From Flexivirga oryzae (GTDB lineage Bacteria > Actinomycetota > Actinomycetes > Actinomycetales > Dermatophilaceae): 64,000 bases of DNA. The notes under the pieces were generated by a model, which did not search any database, was not told the DNA's origin, and worked only from the letters and a program-made list of their open reading frames with translations. The stretch lies in the NCBI RefSeq assembly GCF_014190805.1, contig NZ_JACHVQ010000001.1, positions 1,798,001 to 1,862,000 of the forward strand, written 5' to 3'. Positions 54,083 to 62,839 of this stretch are shown here, one piece after another; positions within the stretch are counted from its first letter, which is position 1; each line of letters starts with the position of its first letter. Made by a program: the position numbers and the translations under genes.

Positions 54083-55618
54083 ATGAGTATTGAACTGGTC
54101 GAGCTGCCCGACAGCTTCCGCCCCGCGCTGCAGCGCACGACCGGTGCCGTGGCACCCGAGGCGGAGGTGCCCGCGACCCTCGTGCTGCGCCGGCGTGCAG
54201 CGCTCCCGGCCTACGACCCGACGGCCGCGCCGCTGACCAGCGCCGAACTCGCCGCCGGTTACGGCGCCGACCCGGCCGACCTCGACGCCGTCCGCGCGGC
54301 GGTCACCGATGCCGGACTCACCGTGCTGGAGGAGCATCCCGCATCGCGCACGGTGCGTGTCTCCGGCCCCGCCTCCGACGTCGCCCGGTTCTTCGGCACC
54401 GACCTGCGCACGCTGGAGGAGCCCGGGGGCGGCGGTTCGCGGCGGGTGCGCGAAGGGACCCTGTCGGTGCCTTCGGCGTTGCGCGGCGTCGTGACTGCGG
54501 TGCTCGGCCTCGACGACCGCCCCCAGGCAGCCACGCGGCACATCGTGGCCAACACGTCGGCGGTGAGCTCGTCATACACGCCGCTCGACCTGGCCACCGT
54601 CTATGGCATGCCGCAGGCGGACGGTTCCGGGCAGACGATCGCGATCATCGAGCTCGGCGGCGGTTTCGGGCAGTCCGACCTGGACACCTACTTCAACGGT
54701 CTCGGGCTGGCGACGCCGACGGTGACGGCCCAGGGCGTCGACGGCGCGGAGAACGTCCCCGGCCAGGATCCGCAGGGGGCTGACGGTGAGGTGCTGCTCG
54801 ACATCGAGGTCGCCGGCGCGATCGCTCCCAAGGCGTCCGTCGTCGTCTACTTCGCGCCGAACACCGACGCCGGTTTCCTGGACGCCATCACCACCGCGAC
54901 CCATGCGTCTCCGACACCGGTCGCGATCAGCATCTCGTGGGGTCAGAGCGAGGACCAGTGGACCGCGCAGGCGCGCACCTCGATGGACGACGCGTTCGCC
55001 GATGCGGTCGCTCTCGGCATCACCGTGACGGTCGCGGCCGGCGACCACGGCAGCAGCGACAACGACACCAGCGGGGGCGGCACACACGTCGACTTCCCGG
55101 CGTCGAGCCCCCATGCGCTCGGCTGCGGTGGCACCTCGCTGCACGCCTCCGGAGGCACGGTACAGAGCGAAACCGTCTGGAACGACGGCGGATCCGGTGG
55201 CGCGACCGGCGGTGGCGTGAGTGACGTCTTCGCCGTCCCGTCATGGCAGTCGACGGCCGGTGTTCCGACCGCGGCGAGCGGCAAGGGGGGCCGTGGGGTG
55301 CCCGACGTGGCGGCCGACGCCGATCCCCAGACCGGTTACCGGGTCTACGTCGACGGCTCCGCCACGGTGATCGGCGGCACGTCCGCGGTCGCCCCGTTGT
55401 GGGCCGGGCTGATCGCTCGCATCGCGCAGGTCACCGGCAAACGGCCCGGGCTCGCCCAATCTGCCCTGTATGCCGGTGCGACTGCCGGCCAGCCGGTCGC
55501 CGCGCTGCGTGACATCACCTCGGGCAGCAACGGTCGCTACTCCGCCGCAGCGGGCTGGGACCCGTGCACCGGCTTGGGCGTGCCGTCCTCGTCGACCGCC
55601 GCGGCGTTCGGCGGGTGA
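54083..55618 (+). CDS. S53 family (sedolisin/kumamolisin-type) serine-carboxyl peptidase
   Basis: 511 aa from ATG 54083 (CATACT 6 nt upstream; the longer open frame runs antisense through the dehydrogenase and is not real). A pro-domain covers about residues 30-150. The catalytic domain has Glu236 and Asp240 (DGEVLLDIEVAG), Asp321 (AAGDHGSSD) and Ser434 (GGTSAVAP). The Ca2+ site is near GWDPCTGLG. Unlike most members it has no evident signal peptide at the N-terminus, so cell location is uncertain. Acid-active endopeptidase family. Confidence 0.9.
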   Translation: MSIELVELPDSFRPALQRTTGAVAPEAEVPATLVLRRRAALPAYDPTAAPLTSAELAAGYGADPADLDAVRAAVTDAGLTVLEEHPASRTVRVSGPASDVARFFGTDLRTLEEPGGGGSRRVREGTLSVPSALRGVVTAVLGLDDRPQAATRHIVANTSAVSSSYTPLDLATVYGMPQADGSGQTIAIIELGGGFGQSDLDTYFNGLGLATPTVTAQGVDGAENVPGQDPQGADGEVLLDIEVAGAIAPKASVVVYFAPNTDAGFLDAITTATHASPTPVAISISWGQSEDQWTAQARTSMDDAFADAVALGITVTVAAGDHGSSDNDTSGGGTHVDFPASSPHALGCGGTSLHASGGTVQSETVWNDGGSGGATGGGVSDVFAVPSWQSTAGVPTAASGKGGRGVPDVAADADPQTGYRVYVDGSATVIGGTSAVAPLWAGLIARIAQVTGKRPGLAQSALYAGATAGQPVAALRDITSGSNGRYSAAAGWDPCTGLGVPSSSTAAAFGG

Positions 55619-55625
55619 CCGGTCC

Positions 55626-56411
55626 TCAGAGACCCTGCCAGGCCGGCTTCCCGCGCTGGATCTCCTCGTAGTAGGACGCGAGTTGCAGCCGGGACGCGGC
55701 CGGACGGTCGACGATGATCGTCGCGTGCGGGTGCAGTTGGAGCACGCTGCCCGGCCACATGGCGGTCACCGGGCCCTCGACCACCTGGTGCACCGCCTGC
55801 GCCTTGTGCCGGCCGGTCGCCACCACGAGGGCGTGCCGGCATTCGCTGATGGTGCCGAGCCCCTGGGTGAGGCAGTGCTGGGGCACCGCGTCCACCTGGT
55901 CGTCGAAGAAGCGCGCGTTGTCCGAGCGGGTCTGTGAGGTGAGCATCTTGATCCGGGTGCGGGAGCCGAGCGAGGACCCCGGTTCGTTGAACGCGATGTG
56001 TCCGTCGGTGCCCAGGCCCAGGATCTGCAGGTCGATGCCGCCGGCGTCGCGGATCTGCTGCTCGTACGACGCGCACGCCTGCGGCACGTCCTTCGCGAGC
56101 CCGTCGGGTCCGTGCACGTTGGCCCGGTCGATGTCCACCTTCGCGACGAAATCCCGTGCCACGACGTTGCGGTACCGCTCGGGGTGGTCCTCGGGCAGTC
56201 CGACGTATTCGTCCAGCATGAACGCCCGCGCGTCCGCCAGCGACAGTTCGCCACCGGTGACCCGTCGCCCCAACTCGTCGTAGATGCCGAGCGGGCTCGA
56301 ACCCGTGGCGATGCCCAGCACCGCGCTCGGGTTCTCCCGGAACAGCCGGCTGATCGCGTCGGCCGCGATGACGGCGGCCTCCCGATCGGTCTCGACGATG
56401 ACAACTTCCAT
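55626..56411 (-). CDS. nagB: Glucosamine-6-phosphate deaminase
   Basis: 261 aa. Catalytic residues are Asp67 (LDEYVGLPEDHPERY) and Asp136, His138, Glu143 (GLGTDGHIAFNEPGS). Substrate loop GIATGSSPLGIY. It converts glucosamine-6-phosphate to fructose-6-phosphate plus ammonia in amino-sugar use. No nagA or transporter lies next to it, so it stands alone here. Confidence 0.95.
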   Translation of the reverse strand: MEVVIVETDREAAVIAADAISRLFRENPSAVLGIATGSSPLGIYDELGRRVTGGELSLADARAFMLDEYVGLPEDHPERYRNVVARDFVAKVDIDRANVHGPDGLAKDVPQACASYEQQIRDAGGIDLQILGLGTDGHIAFNEPGSSLGSRTRIKMLTSQTRSDNARFFDDQVDAVPQHCLTQGLGTISECRHALVVATGRHKAQAVHQVVEGPVTAMWPGSVLQLHPHATIIVDRPAASRLQLASYYEEIQRGKPAWQGL

Positions 56412-56587
56412 GGGGCGTCTCCTTCGGGCATCGCACGGCTGGTCAGGAGATCAGCGAACCAGCCGCCGGTGAGCACGCGGTGGGCGGGGGCCCGCCGGCA
56501 TACCCTCAGACGGCCCGGGACTCCCGAACGTGTCCCAGTGGGCAAAGTAACCCGTGATTAACCCGTCGGGACTCCATAGTCCGGCCG

Positions 56588-56593
56588 TACGTT
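56588..56593 (+). promoter_or_regulatory. Leaderless-type -10 element before the Tn3 transposase remnant
   Basis: TACGTT, 7 nt before ATG 56601. Confidence 0.4.
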
Positions 56594-56600
56594 CGTGGAC

Positions 56601-57455
56601 ATGCGGATGGAGTGGTCGCCGGAGGAGCTCGTCGGGTCGTGGACGCTGGTGGAGGAGGACTGGCGGCTGATCGGCAACAAGTCCGGCGCCACCAGGCTTG
56701 GTTTCGCAGCGCTACTGAAGTTCGTCGAGCTTGAGGCAGCGTTCCCAACAGCCGCGGCGGAGCTGCCCGCTGCAGCCTTGGAGTATCTGGCCGAGCAGGT
56801 TCAGGTCGACCCGGCCGCGCTGGCGAGGTACGAGTGGGTCGGTCGGGCCATCAAGTATCACCGCGCACAGGTGCGGGAGGCCTTCGGATTCCGTGAGTTC
56901 ACTCGTGCCGACGAAGAGCCTCTCGCGGCGTGGCTTGCTGAGCAGGTGTGTCCGGTCGAGCAACGCGATGAACAGCTGCGGGAGGCCCTGCTGGTCCGCT
57001 GCCGTGAGCTGCAGATCGAGCCGCCGGGTCGCGTGGATCGGATCATCGGCGCCGCCCGCGCCACCTTCGAGACGGCGTTCTGCGAGCAGACCGTCACTCG
57101 ACTGGGTGCGGAATGCGCGCACCGGTTGGATGCCTTGATTTCGCCAGGTGAGTCGGGGCTGCTCGCCGAGTTGAAAGCCGACCCGGGACAGGTCGGGTTG
57201 GAGACATTGCTGCGAGAAGTCGACAAGCTGGCCGTGGTCACGGCGTTGGGTTTGCCGGTGGATCTGTTCACCGACGCCTCCGAGCGGTAGGTGATGGGCT
57301 GGCGGGCGCGCGCCGCACGCTCGTACCCCTCGGACCTGCGGGCCGCGCCGGCTTCCGGTGCGGCTGACGTTGCTGGCTGCGTTGTGTTGGACGCGGTCTG
57401 GGGAGATCACCGACGCCCTGGTCGACTTGCTGTGCGCACTGGTGCGCCGCCGTCG
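56601..57455 (+). pseudogene. Truncated Tn3-family transposase (TnpA) remnant
   Basis: The first ~230 residues read as the N-terminal DUF4158 domain of Tn3-family TnpA (MEWSPEELVGSWTLVEEDW; GNKSGATRLGFAALLKF). The frame hits TAG at 57288-57290, but TnpA-like sequence continues in the same frame after it (GWRARAARSYPSDLRAAP). It then continues after a frameshift near 57350 (VRLTLLAALCWTRSGEITDALVDLL). TnpA homology ends near 57455, so two thirds of the normal ~1000-aa protein, including the DDE catalytic core, is missing. Non-functional. Confidence 0.85.
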
Positions 57456-58613
57456 TACTCCCCCGACGGCCAGCAGCTGCCTGCGTACACGATCGACGAG
57501 GCAGCGACCGCTGCGAAAGACACCCGGCAAGGTCAGCCGATCGTCCCCGAGCGGGTGCTGCTGCAACGCGCCGTGCGTGCAGCGGCGGAGTCGTCCTCGA
57601 CGGAAGCCGACTTCCTCAACGCCGTGGTGCACAACGACGTCGAGATCGAGGCGGCACGGTATGACGCCAACGACGACACGAAAGTCACCGGGTACAAGGT
57701 CGGGCTGACCGACAGTGACGCCCGCCGGTGGTACACCGCCTCTCAGCTCGCACGAGACCTCACCCTCGGCAAGCTGCGGCCCCGGTGGGCCGACAACGAG
57801 AATGATGCTTCGCGGGAGCAGGCCCGGCGTCTGTGGGCCGAAGAGACCGAACCGGAAGCCGCCCAGGAAGTTGAGGACGCCGCACCCGCGCTCGAGGAAG
57901 CAGCAGAACACCTGCGGGAGTGGACCAACGAGCTGCGCGACCTGGACGCGGGCGACACCCAGGCTTGGAACGAGCAAATGTTGCGCGCCGCAGGCGTTGC
58001 CTCGGCGATGTCACTGCCGCCGGTCTTCCAGACCGAGAAGCAGGCCGACCAGTCGGCCGAGCCAGTCAAAATCGAGTACCTGCGGGGGCGCGGCGCGGAC
58101 CAGCTGACACAAGTAGCCGGACCGCGGACCTCAAGTCCGCCGGCGGGACCGGCGGGGCCGTCCCGGGCGGAGCTCGCTGCCTGCCGGGTCATCTTGGCGA
58201 TGCGCGCGTCCAGCCCCGACAGCCACCGCGGCTGGCTCGCGGTGATGCAGCAGTTCGGACGCACCATGAAAGCGATCGAGGACGCACAACGTGCCCGCCA
58301 GGAGCTTGCGGCCGCACGTCGTGCAACGGCGGACATGTACGCGGCCGTCGGCGCCGCAACGCAACGTCTGGAGCAACTGCATGCAGCGGTGAGTATCGAT
58401 CACCTGCTGTACGACCCTGCCCGGTCGACCAGCTTGTCGCCAGCCGCTCAGCGCGCAGTCGAGGGCATCCGGCACGGCACCCCAACTGGTCGGCCGGCCG
58501 TGTCGCCCCAGCCCGCTCCAGGGTCGTTCGAGACACCACGCCGCGTGCCCGACGAGCGGTCTCGGGGCATCGAAGGAGTCAAAAAGCGGCCGAAGCGGTG
58601 GGCCGGCGGCTGA
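57456..58613 (+). pseudogene. C-terminal fragment of a plasmid-type relaxase/mobilisation protein
   Basis: From about 57456 the frame encodes blocks typical of the C-terminus of actinobacterial MOB relaxases: QRAVRAAAESSSTEADFLNAV, KVTGYKVGL, then WYTASQLARDLTLGKLRPRWA. A long helical Ala/Glu-rich tail ends RSRGIEGVKKRPKRWAGG. The nuclease part with the His triad and Tyr is absent because the fragment is joined to the Tn3 remnant. The junction is approximate. Family assignment is by pattern recall, so moderately sure. Confidence 0.65.
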
Positions 58614-58901
58614 AACCGGATTGAGCGGTGTGGTCGGCATACCATCCGAGGCGTGACGGCACAGCACCGTGGTCCCATCGGAGAGTCAGAGGCCCCGCAC
58701 GTTCTGAGCTCGGTTCGCATGTGCCATCGCGGTGCTGGTAGTACTTACGCTCCTGTTACCTGCCCCTTCGGGACACGTTCATAAGCTCCGGGCTTACTCG
58801 GGGTACCAGCGCACCCGCTTGTGGAGCGGGCCACGAGCCCTGACCAGTCACGAGCGCGTCCCTAAACGCACGATCCTGCAGCACTGCTACTCGCACCCGA
58901 A
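58614..58901. other. Intergenic stretch at the start of the AT-rich island
   Basis: No gene seen. Base composition shifts here from the GC-rich relaxase tail to the AT-rich island. No repeat or RNA gene recognised. Confidence 0.5.
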
Positions 58902-59252
58902 CTATCCCGATATGGCACCGGGGTTCTCTACAACTGGCACTGCCTGGCTAATGTTCGCGAACGTACATGCAATAAATTTCGAATTTTGGATCAAAATTAC
59001 TCCTGGAACTCGGGTACTCCCCGGGTCCTCGGCATCGGCATTATAGTACACAACTACATCAGAAGATAGGCCTGAACACTGATCGAGCGAAGTATTATCT
59101 CCATCAAATCGCACGATACAGGGTCCTGTAAATTCGGTATTGATTGCATAAATATTGGGAATGACGCCGTCGTTGTCGACCAGATCTATCATTCGCACTG
59201 TTTGGTCAAACAGTTTAGTTGATGTATTCTTCGACTCCACTGCTTCTCTCAA
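58902..59252 (-). CDS. 116-aa protein of unknown function coupled to the protease gene
   Basis: The frame opens with TTG at 59252, overlapping the protease stop (TTGA); a GTG at 59240 is an alternative start. No signal peptide or TM helix is visible. Three Cys occur (GPCIVRF, DQCSGL, IACTF), with acidic stretches and several Asn. I do not recognise the family. Its position just after a trypsin-like protease makes an inhibitor, chaperone or substrate role conceivable, but nothing in the sequence proves it. AT-rich like its partners. Confidence 0.5.
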   Translation of the reverse strand: MREAVESKNTSTKLFDQTVRMIDLVDNDGVIPNIYAINTEFTGPCIVRFDGDNTSLDQCSGLSSDVVVYYNADAEDPGSTRVPGVILIQNSKFIACTFANISQAVPVVENPGAISG

Positions 59253-60043
59253 TATGAACTGACGCCAAGCCTCTTAAGCGCGTCGGAGGCCATTATCGAT
59301 ATACCCTCGCATGCAAACCCCGAAATTCTCACACCTGGATTTCCCTTGCCGGGTGCAGCGCATCGCTTAGGGTACGTCCCGAGGAAGAACCCGTTGACGT
59401 TGAATGATGAGCCGCTGGACGTGAATGTCCCGACCGGGCTCCCGCTATCTCCTACGCGGCCAATCGTGTACTTGTCTTTGTTTATCACCAAGAACACCGG
59501 GCCGAGATTCCAGGTCGACTGTAAGAATGGGTACCGGATGTAACCTCCGTAGAGCAGTTTTTCTACGTAGCTTCGTCCGCATGTTATTCCACTTACGCCG
59601 CCAGAAACACACTGGCGAGAGCCGCGGGCGGGCCGCGCCACGTGGTAAACGTGAACACTCATATCGGAGTTCCAAAAACCTACCCACATGCGCGAATGAC
59701 CCGGGGAACTCGCATGGATGACCTGGGTATCAGCTGTCCATTTGCTCTTCGCGGTCGACCCGATCTTACTTCCGCGTGCAGTACGGAAGGTCCCCTCAGT
59801 ACAGTGAGCTGCTGTGGTAATTCCGTGGGAGTTTCCCCACTTTACTGGAATTCCTGAGGAGCACGATCCTCCTGCGGGGTTGCGAATCAAGGCCCCCCCA
59901 TATACCGGGTTGCTGTCATTATTGCGTGTTGCGGCTGGGGCCATTGCCCAGGCTCCTGCGGCAGCGTCTTCAGCTGGATTGACTGTCATTGGGACCCCAG
60001 ACGTGTTGGACGATCGAATCGCAGCCTCCTGACTCGCCGTCAC
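59249..60043 (-). CDS. Trypsin-like (S1) serine protease domain, N-terminal parts in another frame
   Basis: 264 aa as read from GTG 60043 (GTGA overlap). The chymotrypsin fold is shown by YGGALIRN, the catalytic His in GITTAAHCTEG and the catalytic Ser in GRVGDSGSPVGTF. The Asp is probably in MWVGFWNSDMSV. Cysteines pair as in bacterial S1 enzymes (GSCSSG/AAHC; QCVSG/ITCG). This reading frame has no signal peptide. Those parts are in the upstream frame, and adding one base in the CCCC run at 60054-60057 would join both. Confidence 0.8.
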   Translation of the reverse strand: MTASQEAAIRSSNTSGVPMTVNPAEDAAAGAWAMAPAATRNNDSNPVYGGALIRNPAGGSCSSGIPVKWGNSHGITTAAHCTEGTFRTARGSKIGSTAKSKWTADTQVIHASSPGHSRMWVGFWNSDMSVHVYHVARPARGSRQCVSGGVSGITCGRSYVEKLLYGGYIRYPFLQSTWNLGPVFLVINKDKYTIGRVGDSGSPVGTFTSSGSSFNVNGFFLGTYPKRCAAPGKGNPGVRISGFACEGISIMASDALKRLGVSSY

Positions 60044-60860
60044 GCGTTGTCCAGGGGTACCGAGTTATAAGATGCATCCGGAGTTACCACTAGTCCAGCG
60101 ATGTTGTCCGCGATCGATACCCCAAGTACGCCGGGTGCGCCCATTAGTTGCTGTTCGGCTGCGTCAAGTTCATCGTGGGAGAAGGGAACACTCTTGTACG
60201 ACGTAGTCGTACTGCCCCCTATGCTCGCCACATACCCAGAAAGGCCGGAGGGAATTGTTCCCTTGCCGTAGATATCAATAGCGTCGCCAGTCGGCCGGAT
60301 GTCTACTAGGGTGACGGTGGAGTCAAGGCCGTTGTCTGCAATGTACTGCTCAATCGCTTGCGCCTGTTCCTCGATTGGTGTCGGAAGGTCCGAGGAGTCA
60401 GGGGCTGTGGATTGTGCAGAGCCCACGTCCCATGTGATTGTCACCGGGTCAGATCGAGTCCCCCGAAGAGCTACCGCCCAGATGGTCATGGTGTGGTGTC
60501 CTGATGGAGACGGGCTTATGGAGATCGACGCGTTCTCGGTATCGGTGTCCGGGTTGTACAGGCTGGACACCGAAACCGGTGCCTGGGAGTCCAGTACGTA
60601 TGAGAAGGAGTTTGCGTATCCGTCGTCCGGCCCTTGGTAATCCTCAATGGTGAACGACATCTGACTGACCGTAGGGCTCACGACGCCGGCCAGGATCTGG
60701 TCGCTTTTCGCCAGAGGCGGTGCGGGTATCAGTTCTGGTCTGGGAATCTGGACGGCATTACTTGAACGATCACTGTTAGCGTGCGCGGTGGCGCCCCCTG
60801 ATGCCCCACCGAACGCTAATAGTGTGCAGATTCCCACTGCAAAAGATTCGTCCGTCGCAT
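60040..60860 (-). pseudogene. Signal peptide and pro-region of the S1 protease, apparently frameshifted
   Basis: GAGGAG and ATG 60860 start a signal peptide that breaks after MRRTNLL. Adding one T to the TTTT run at 60841-60844 yields an ideal Sec signal (MRRTNLFAVGICTLLAFGG, cleavage after ATAHA). The downstream 250 residues stay open to TGA at 60040: a Pro/Ser-rich segment, a beta-rich domain (SPTVSQMSFTIEDYQ) and a pro-peptide-like domain ending VVTPDASYNSVPLDNA. A GTG at 60837 would give a 265-aa version lacking the signal's positive end. Either an intact gene with errors or a decaying one. Confidence 0.6.
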
Positions 60861-61226
60861 TTTGACTCTCCTCGCCATAGGGCTACCCCCTGTCATCAAA
60901 GCTAGGCAGCGGTGCGCGGCTTCGCTGCGGCAGAACATACCAAGCTTTCAGATCGCACACAGGCATTTTTCAAGATATTCTGTTCGCGGATACGCCGGGT
61001 TGCCACCAAGATCGTGGTGCTGGTCACGGCACAGCTCACGACGGTGCCCATCCCAGCGGGATAGCGCGCCTTGGCGTCTCATGTCCGTGACCCAGCCGAT
61101 GTCCGGCCGAAAAATGTGACTGTATTTAGCGTTTGCGCAGGTCAGGGTGCCTAGTCCGAGAATGAAGGTGACCAGGCAGGCGGCAGTGGCCTCGACGCGG
61201 TCGGGGTGGTTTGTGAGGTTGTGCGG
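60861..61226. other. Gap between the protease island and the IS110 fragment
   Basis: 366 bp with no supported gene. The left ~60 bp are the leader of the protease locus. The right ~90 bp probably include the end of the IS110 element. I see no known RNA or repeat in the middle. Confidence 0.5.
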
Positions 61227-61752
61227 TCAGGCGGCTGGTTCGAGGATGACGTGGTATCCGAGGGCTTGGAGGCCGCGGACGTGGTTTCGGCGTTTGGTGG
61301 TGGTCGAGACGTGCCTGTCGTAATGGTCGATGCCGAGGTCGTTGAAGCGGGTTTCGGGGTCAGAGAACAAGTGCCAGATGATCACCAGGAGTGATCGTCC
61401 TACGGCAACGATGGCTTTCTTCTTGCCGCGGCGGCGCGCTATCCGGCGGTAGCGGGCGCCGAGGAAGGTGTTCGTCCGGCCAGCGCCGACCGCCGCCTCG
61501 CCCAGCACGCGGGCCAGGTAACGATTGCCGTGACCGGTGGAACCGTTGCCCTTGTTCTTGCCGGCGCTGGACTTGATCCCGGGGGCGAACTTCGCCCATG
61601 ACGCAAGGTGCCCGGCGGTGGGAAAGCGGGTCATGTCGGTCCCGATCTCGGCAAGGATGACTGCCGCTGCGGTGGCTTTGATCCCGGGGATTTCAACCAG
61701 TCGTGCCACCGCATCGGCGAAAGGGGCCAAGCGTTCCTCGATCTGAGCGTCC
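61227..61752 (-). pseudogene. IS110-family transposase, C-terminal fragment
   Basis: About 175 codons in frame up to the junction at 61752. Transposase_20 features are PGIKATAAAVILAEIGTD, HLASWAKFAPGIKSSAGKNKG, GNRYLARVLGEAAVGAG, FLGARYRRIARRRGKKKA and LFSDPETRFNDLG. The N-terminal DEDD catalytic domain is missing because the reading frame is cut by the IS3-family element that starts TGTCAAGT at 61753. Not functional. Confidence 0.85.
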
Positions 61753-61796
61753 TGTCAAGTCCCGGGTTTGGTTGAGGCTCAGCGGGTTTGATTTTC

Positions 61797-62726
61797 TTAT
61801 GCTGCGGTGGTCGCGTGTTGCGTCCAGTACGCTGCTTCGACCTCGACCGGAGGTTGATAGTTGAGCATGGAGTGGATCCGGTGGTGGTTGAACCAAGCAA
61901 CCCAGTCCGCGGTCGCGGTCTCGACGTCGTCGATGCCGTCCCAGGGGCCGTCGAGGTGGATGAGTTCGGCCTTGTACAAGGAGTTCAGCGCTTCGGCCAT
62001 CGCGTTGTCGTAGGAGTCCCCACGGGACCCGACGGACGCGACCGCGTCGGCCTCCTCCAGCCGGTGGGCGTACCGCAACGCCCGGTACTGCACGCCCCGA
62101 TCACTGTGGTGGACAAGGCCGTTGACGTCATGCCCGTCACGGCGGCGGGCGAACAGGCCCATGTTCAACGCGTCCAACGCCAGGTCGGTGTACATCCGGG
62201 TGGAGGCCTGCCAGCCCACGATCATCCGGGAGAACACGTCCAGCACGAACGCGACGTACACCCAGCCGGCGTCGGTGCGCACGTAGGTGATGTCCGCGAC
62301 CCACAATTTGTTCGGGGCGGCCGCGACGAACTGCCGATCGACCAGGTCCTTGGGCCGGCCGGTCTCTGGTGCCGGCCGGGTGGTGCGGGGGAACTTCCCG
62401 CGTACCGTGCCGCGGATGCCCAGCTGCTTGCACAGTCGCTCCACGGTGCACCGGGCCACGTCGATCCCGTCGCGGTTCAGCTGCGCGTGGATCTTGCGGA
62501 TCCCGTAGACCCGCATCCGCCGGTCGGCGTGGATGCGCATGATCTCCTCCTTCAACTCGGCATCGCGGCGGGCGCGTGCCGAGGGCGGTCGCTTCTTGTG
62601 GGCGTAGTACGTGCCGGGGGCGATCTTGACGTCCAGTTCGGTGGAAAGGACGCGGCAGATCGGTTCGACACCCCAGCGGTGCCGGTGCTCGTCGATGAAC
62701 GCGACGACTACCTGGATGGGCGGTCG
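61797..62726 (-). CDS. IS3-family transposase OrfB (exon 3' of the intron)
   Basis: About 310 residues from the intron junction (RPPIQVVVAFIDEHRHRWG) to TAA at 61797. Retroviral-type integrase core: Asp in KLWVADITYV, Asp in HHSDRGVQY and Glu in DNAMAEALNSLYKAE. HTH_21 region ARRDAELKEEIMRIHAD. In IS3 elements OrfB is made by -1 frameshifting from orfA; here orfA is interrupted by the intron. The frame is also open through the intron's 3' end to a GTG at 62807, an accident of the insertion. Confidence 0.9.
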   Translation of the reverse strand, partial: RPPIQVVVAFIDEHRHRWGVEPICRVLSTELDVKIAPGTYYAHKKRPPSARARRDAELKEEIMRIHADRRMRVYGIRKIHAQLNRDGIDVARCTVERLCKQLGIRGTVRGKFPRTTRPAPETGRPKDLVDRQFVAAAPNKLWVADITYVRTDAGWVYVAFVLDVFSRMIVGWQASTRMYTDLALDALNMGLFARRRDGHDVNGLVHHSDRGVQYRALRYAHRLEEADAVASVGSRGDSYDNAMAEALNSLYKAELIHLDGPWDGIDDVETATADWVAWFNHHRIHSMLNYQPPVEVEAAYWTQHATTAA

Positions 62727-62792
62727 GTGAAAGTCGGCCCGGGGCGCGGTGTCCGCCGCAGGGGCGGATTCCGTTTCCCCGGGCCGCTTCCC

Positions 62793-62826
62793 GAACCCGG
62801 CGTGCACCTTTCAATGCACCGGGCTC
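62793..62826 (-). ncRNA. Group II intron domain V
   Basis: Exactly 34 nt on the minus strand: GAGCCCGGTGC, a loop with GAAA, GTGCAC, G bulge, CCGGGTTC. The stem CCCGG/CCGGG, the AGC triad and the GAAA tetraloop-type tip are the ribozyme's catalytic core features. Confidence 0.88.
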
Positions 62827-62839
62827 TCCACAGGTCTGC

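Noticed and set aside
58732..59046. Plus-strand open frame of 104 codons in the AT-rich island
   Set aside because: No motif or ribosome-binding site, and it overlaps the minus-strand 116-aa frame that is coupled to the protease.
60862..61119. Plus-strand 85-codon frame before the IS110 fragment
   Set aside because: No recognised similarity, promoter or Shine-Dalgarno; overlaps the leader of the protease locus.
62727..62807. Extension of IS3 OrfB to GTG 62807
   Set aside because: These 27 codons lie within group II intron domains V and VI, so they are not part of the native transposase.
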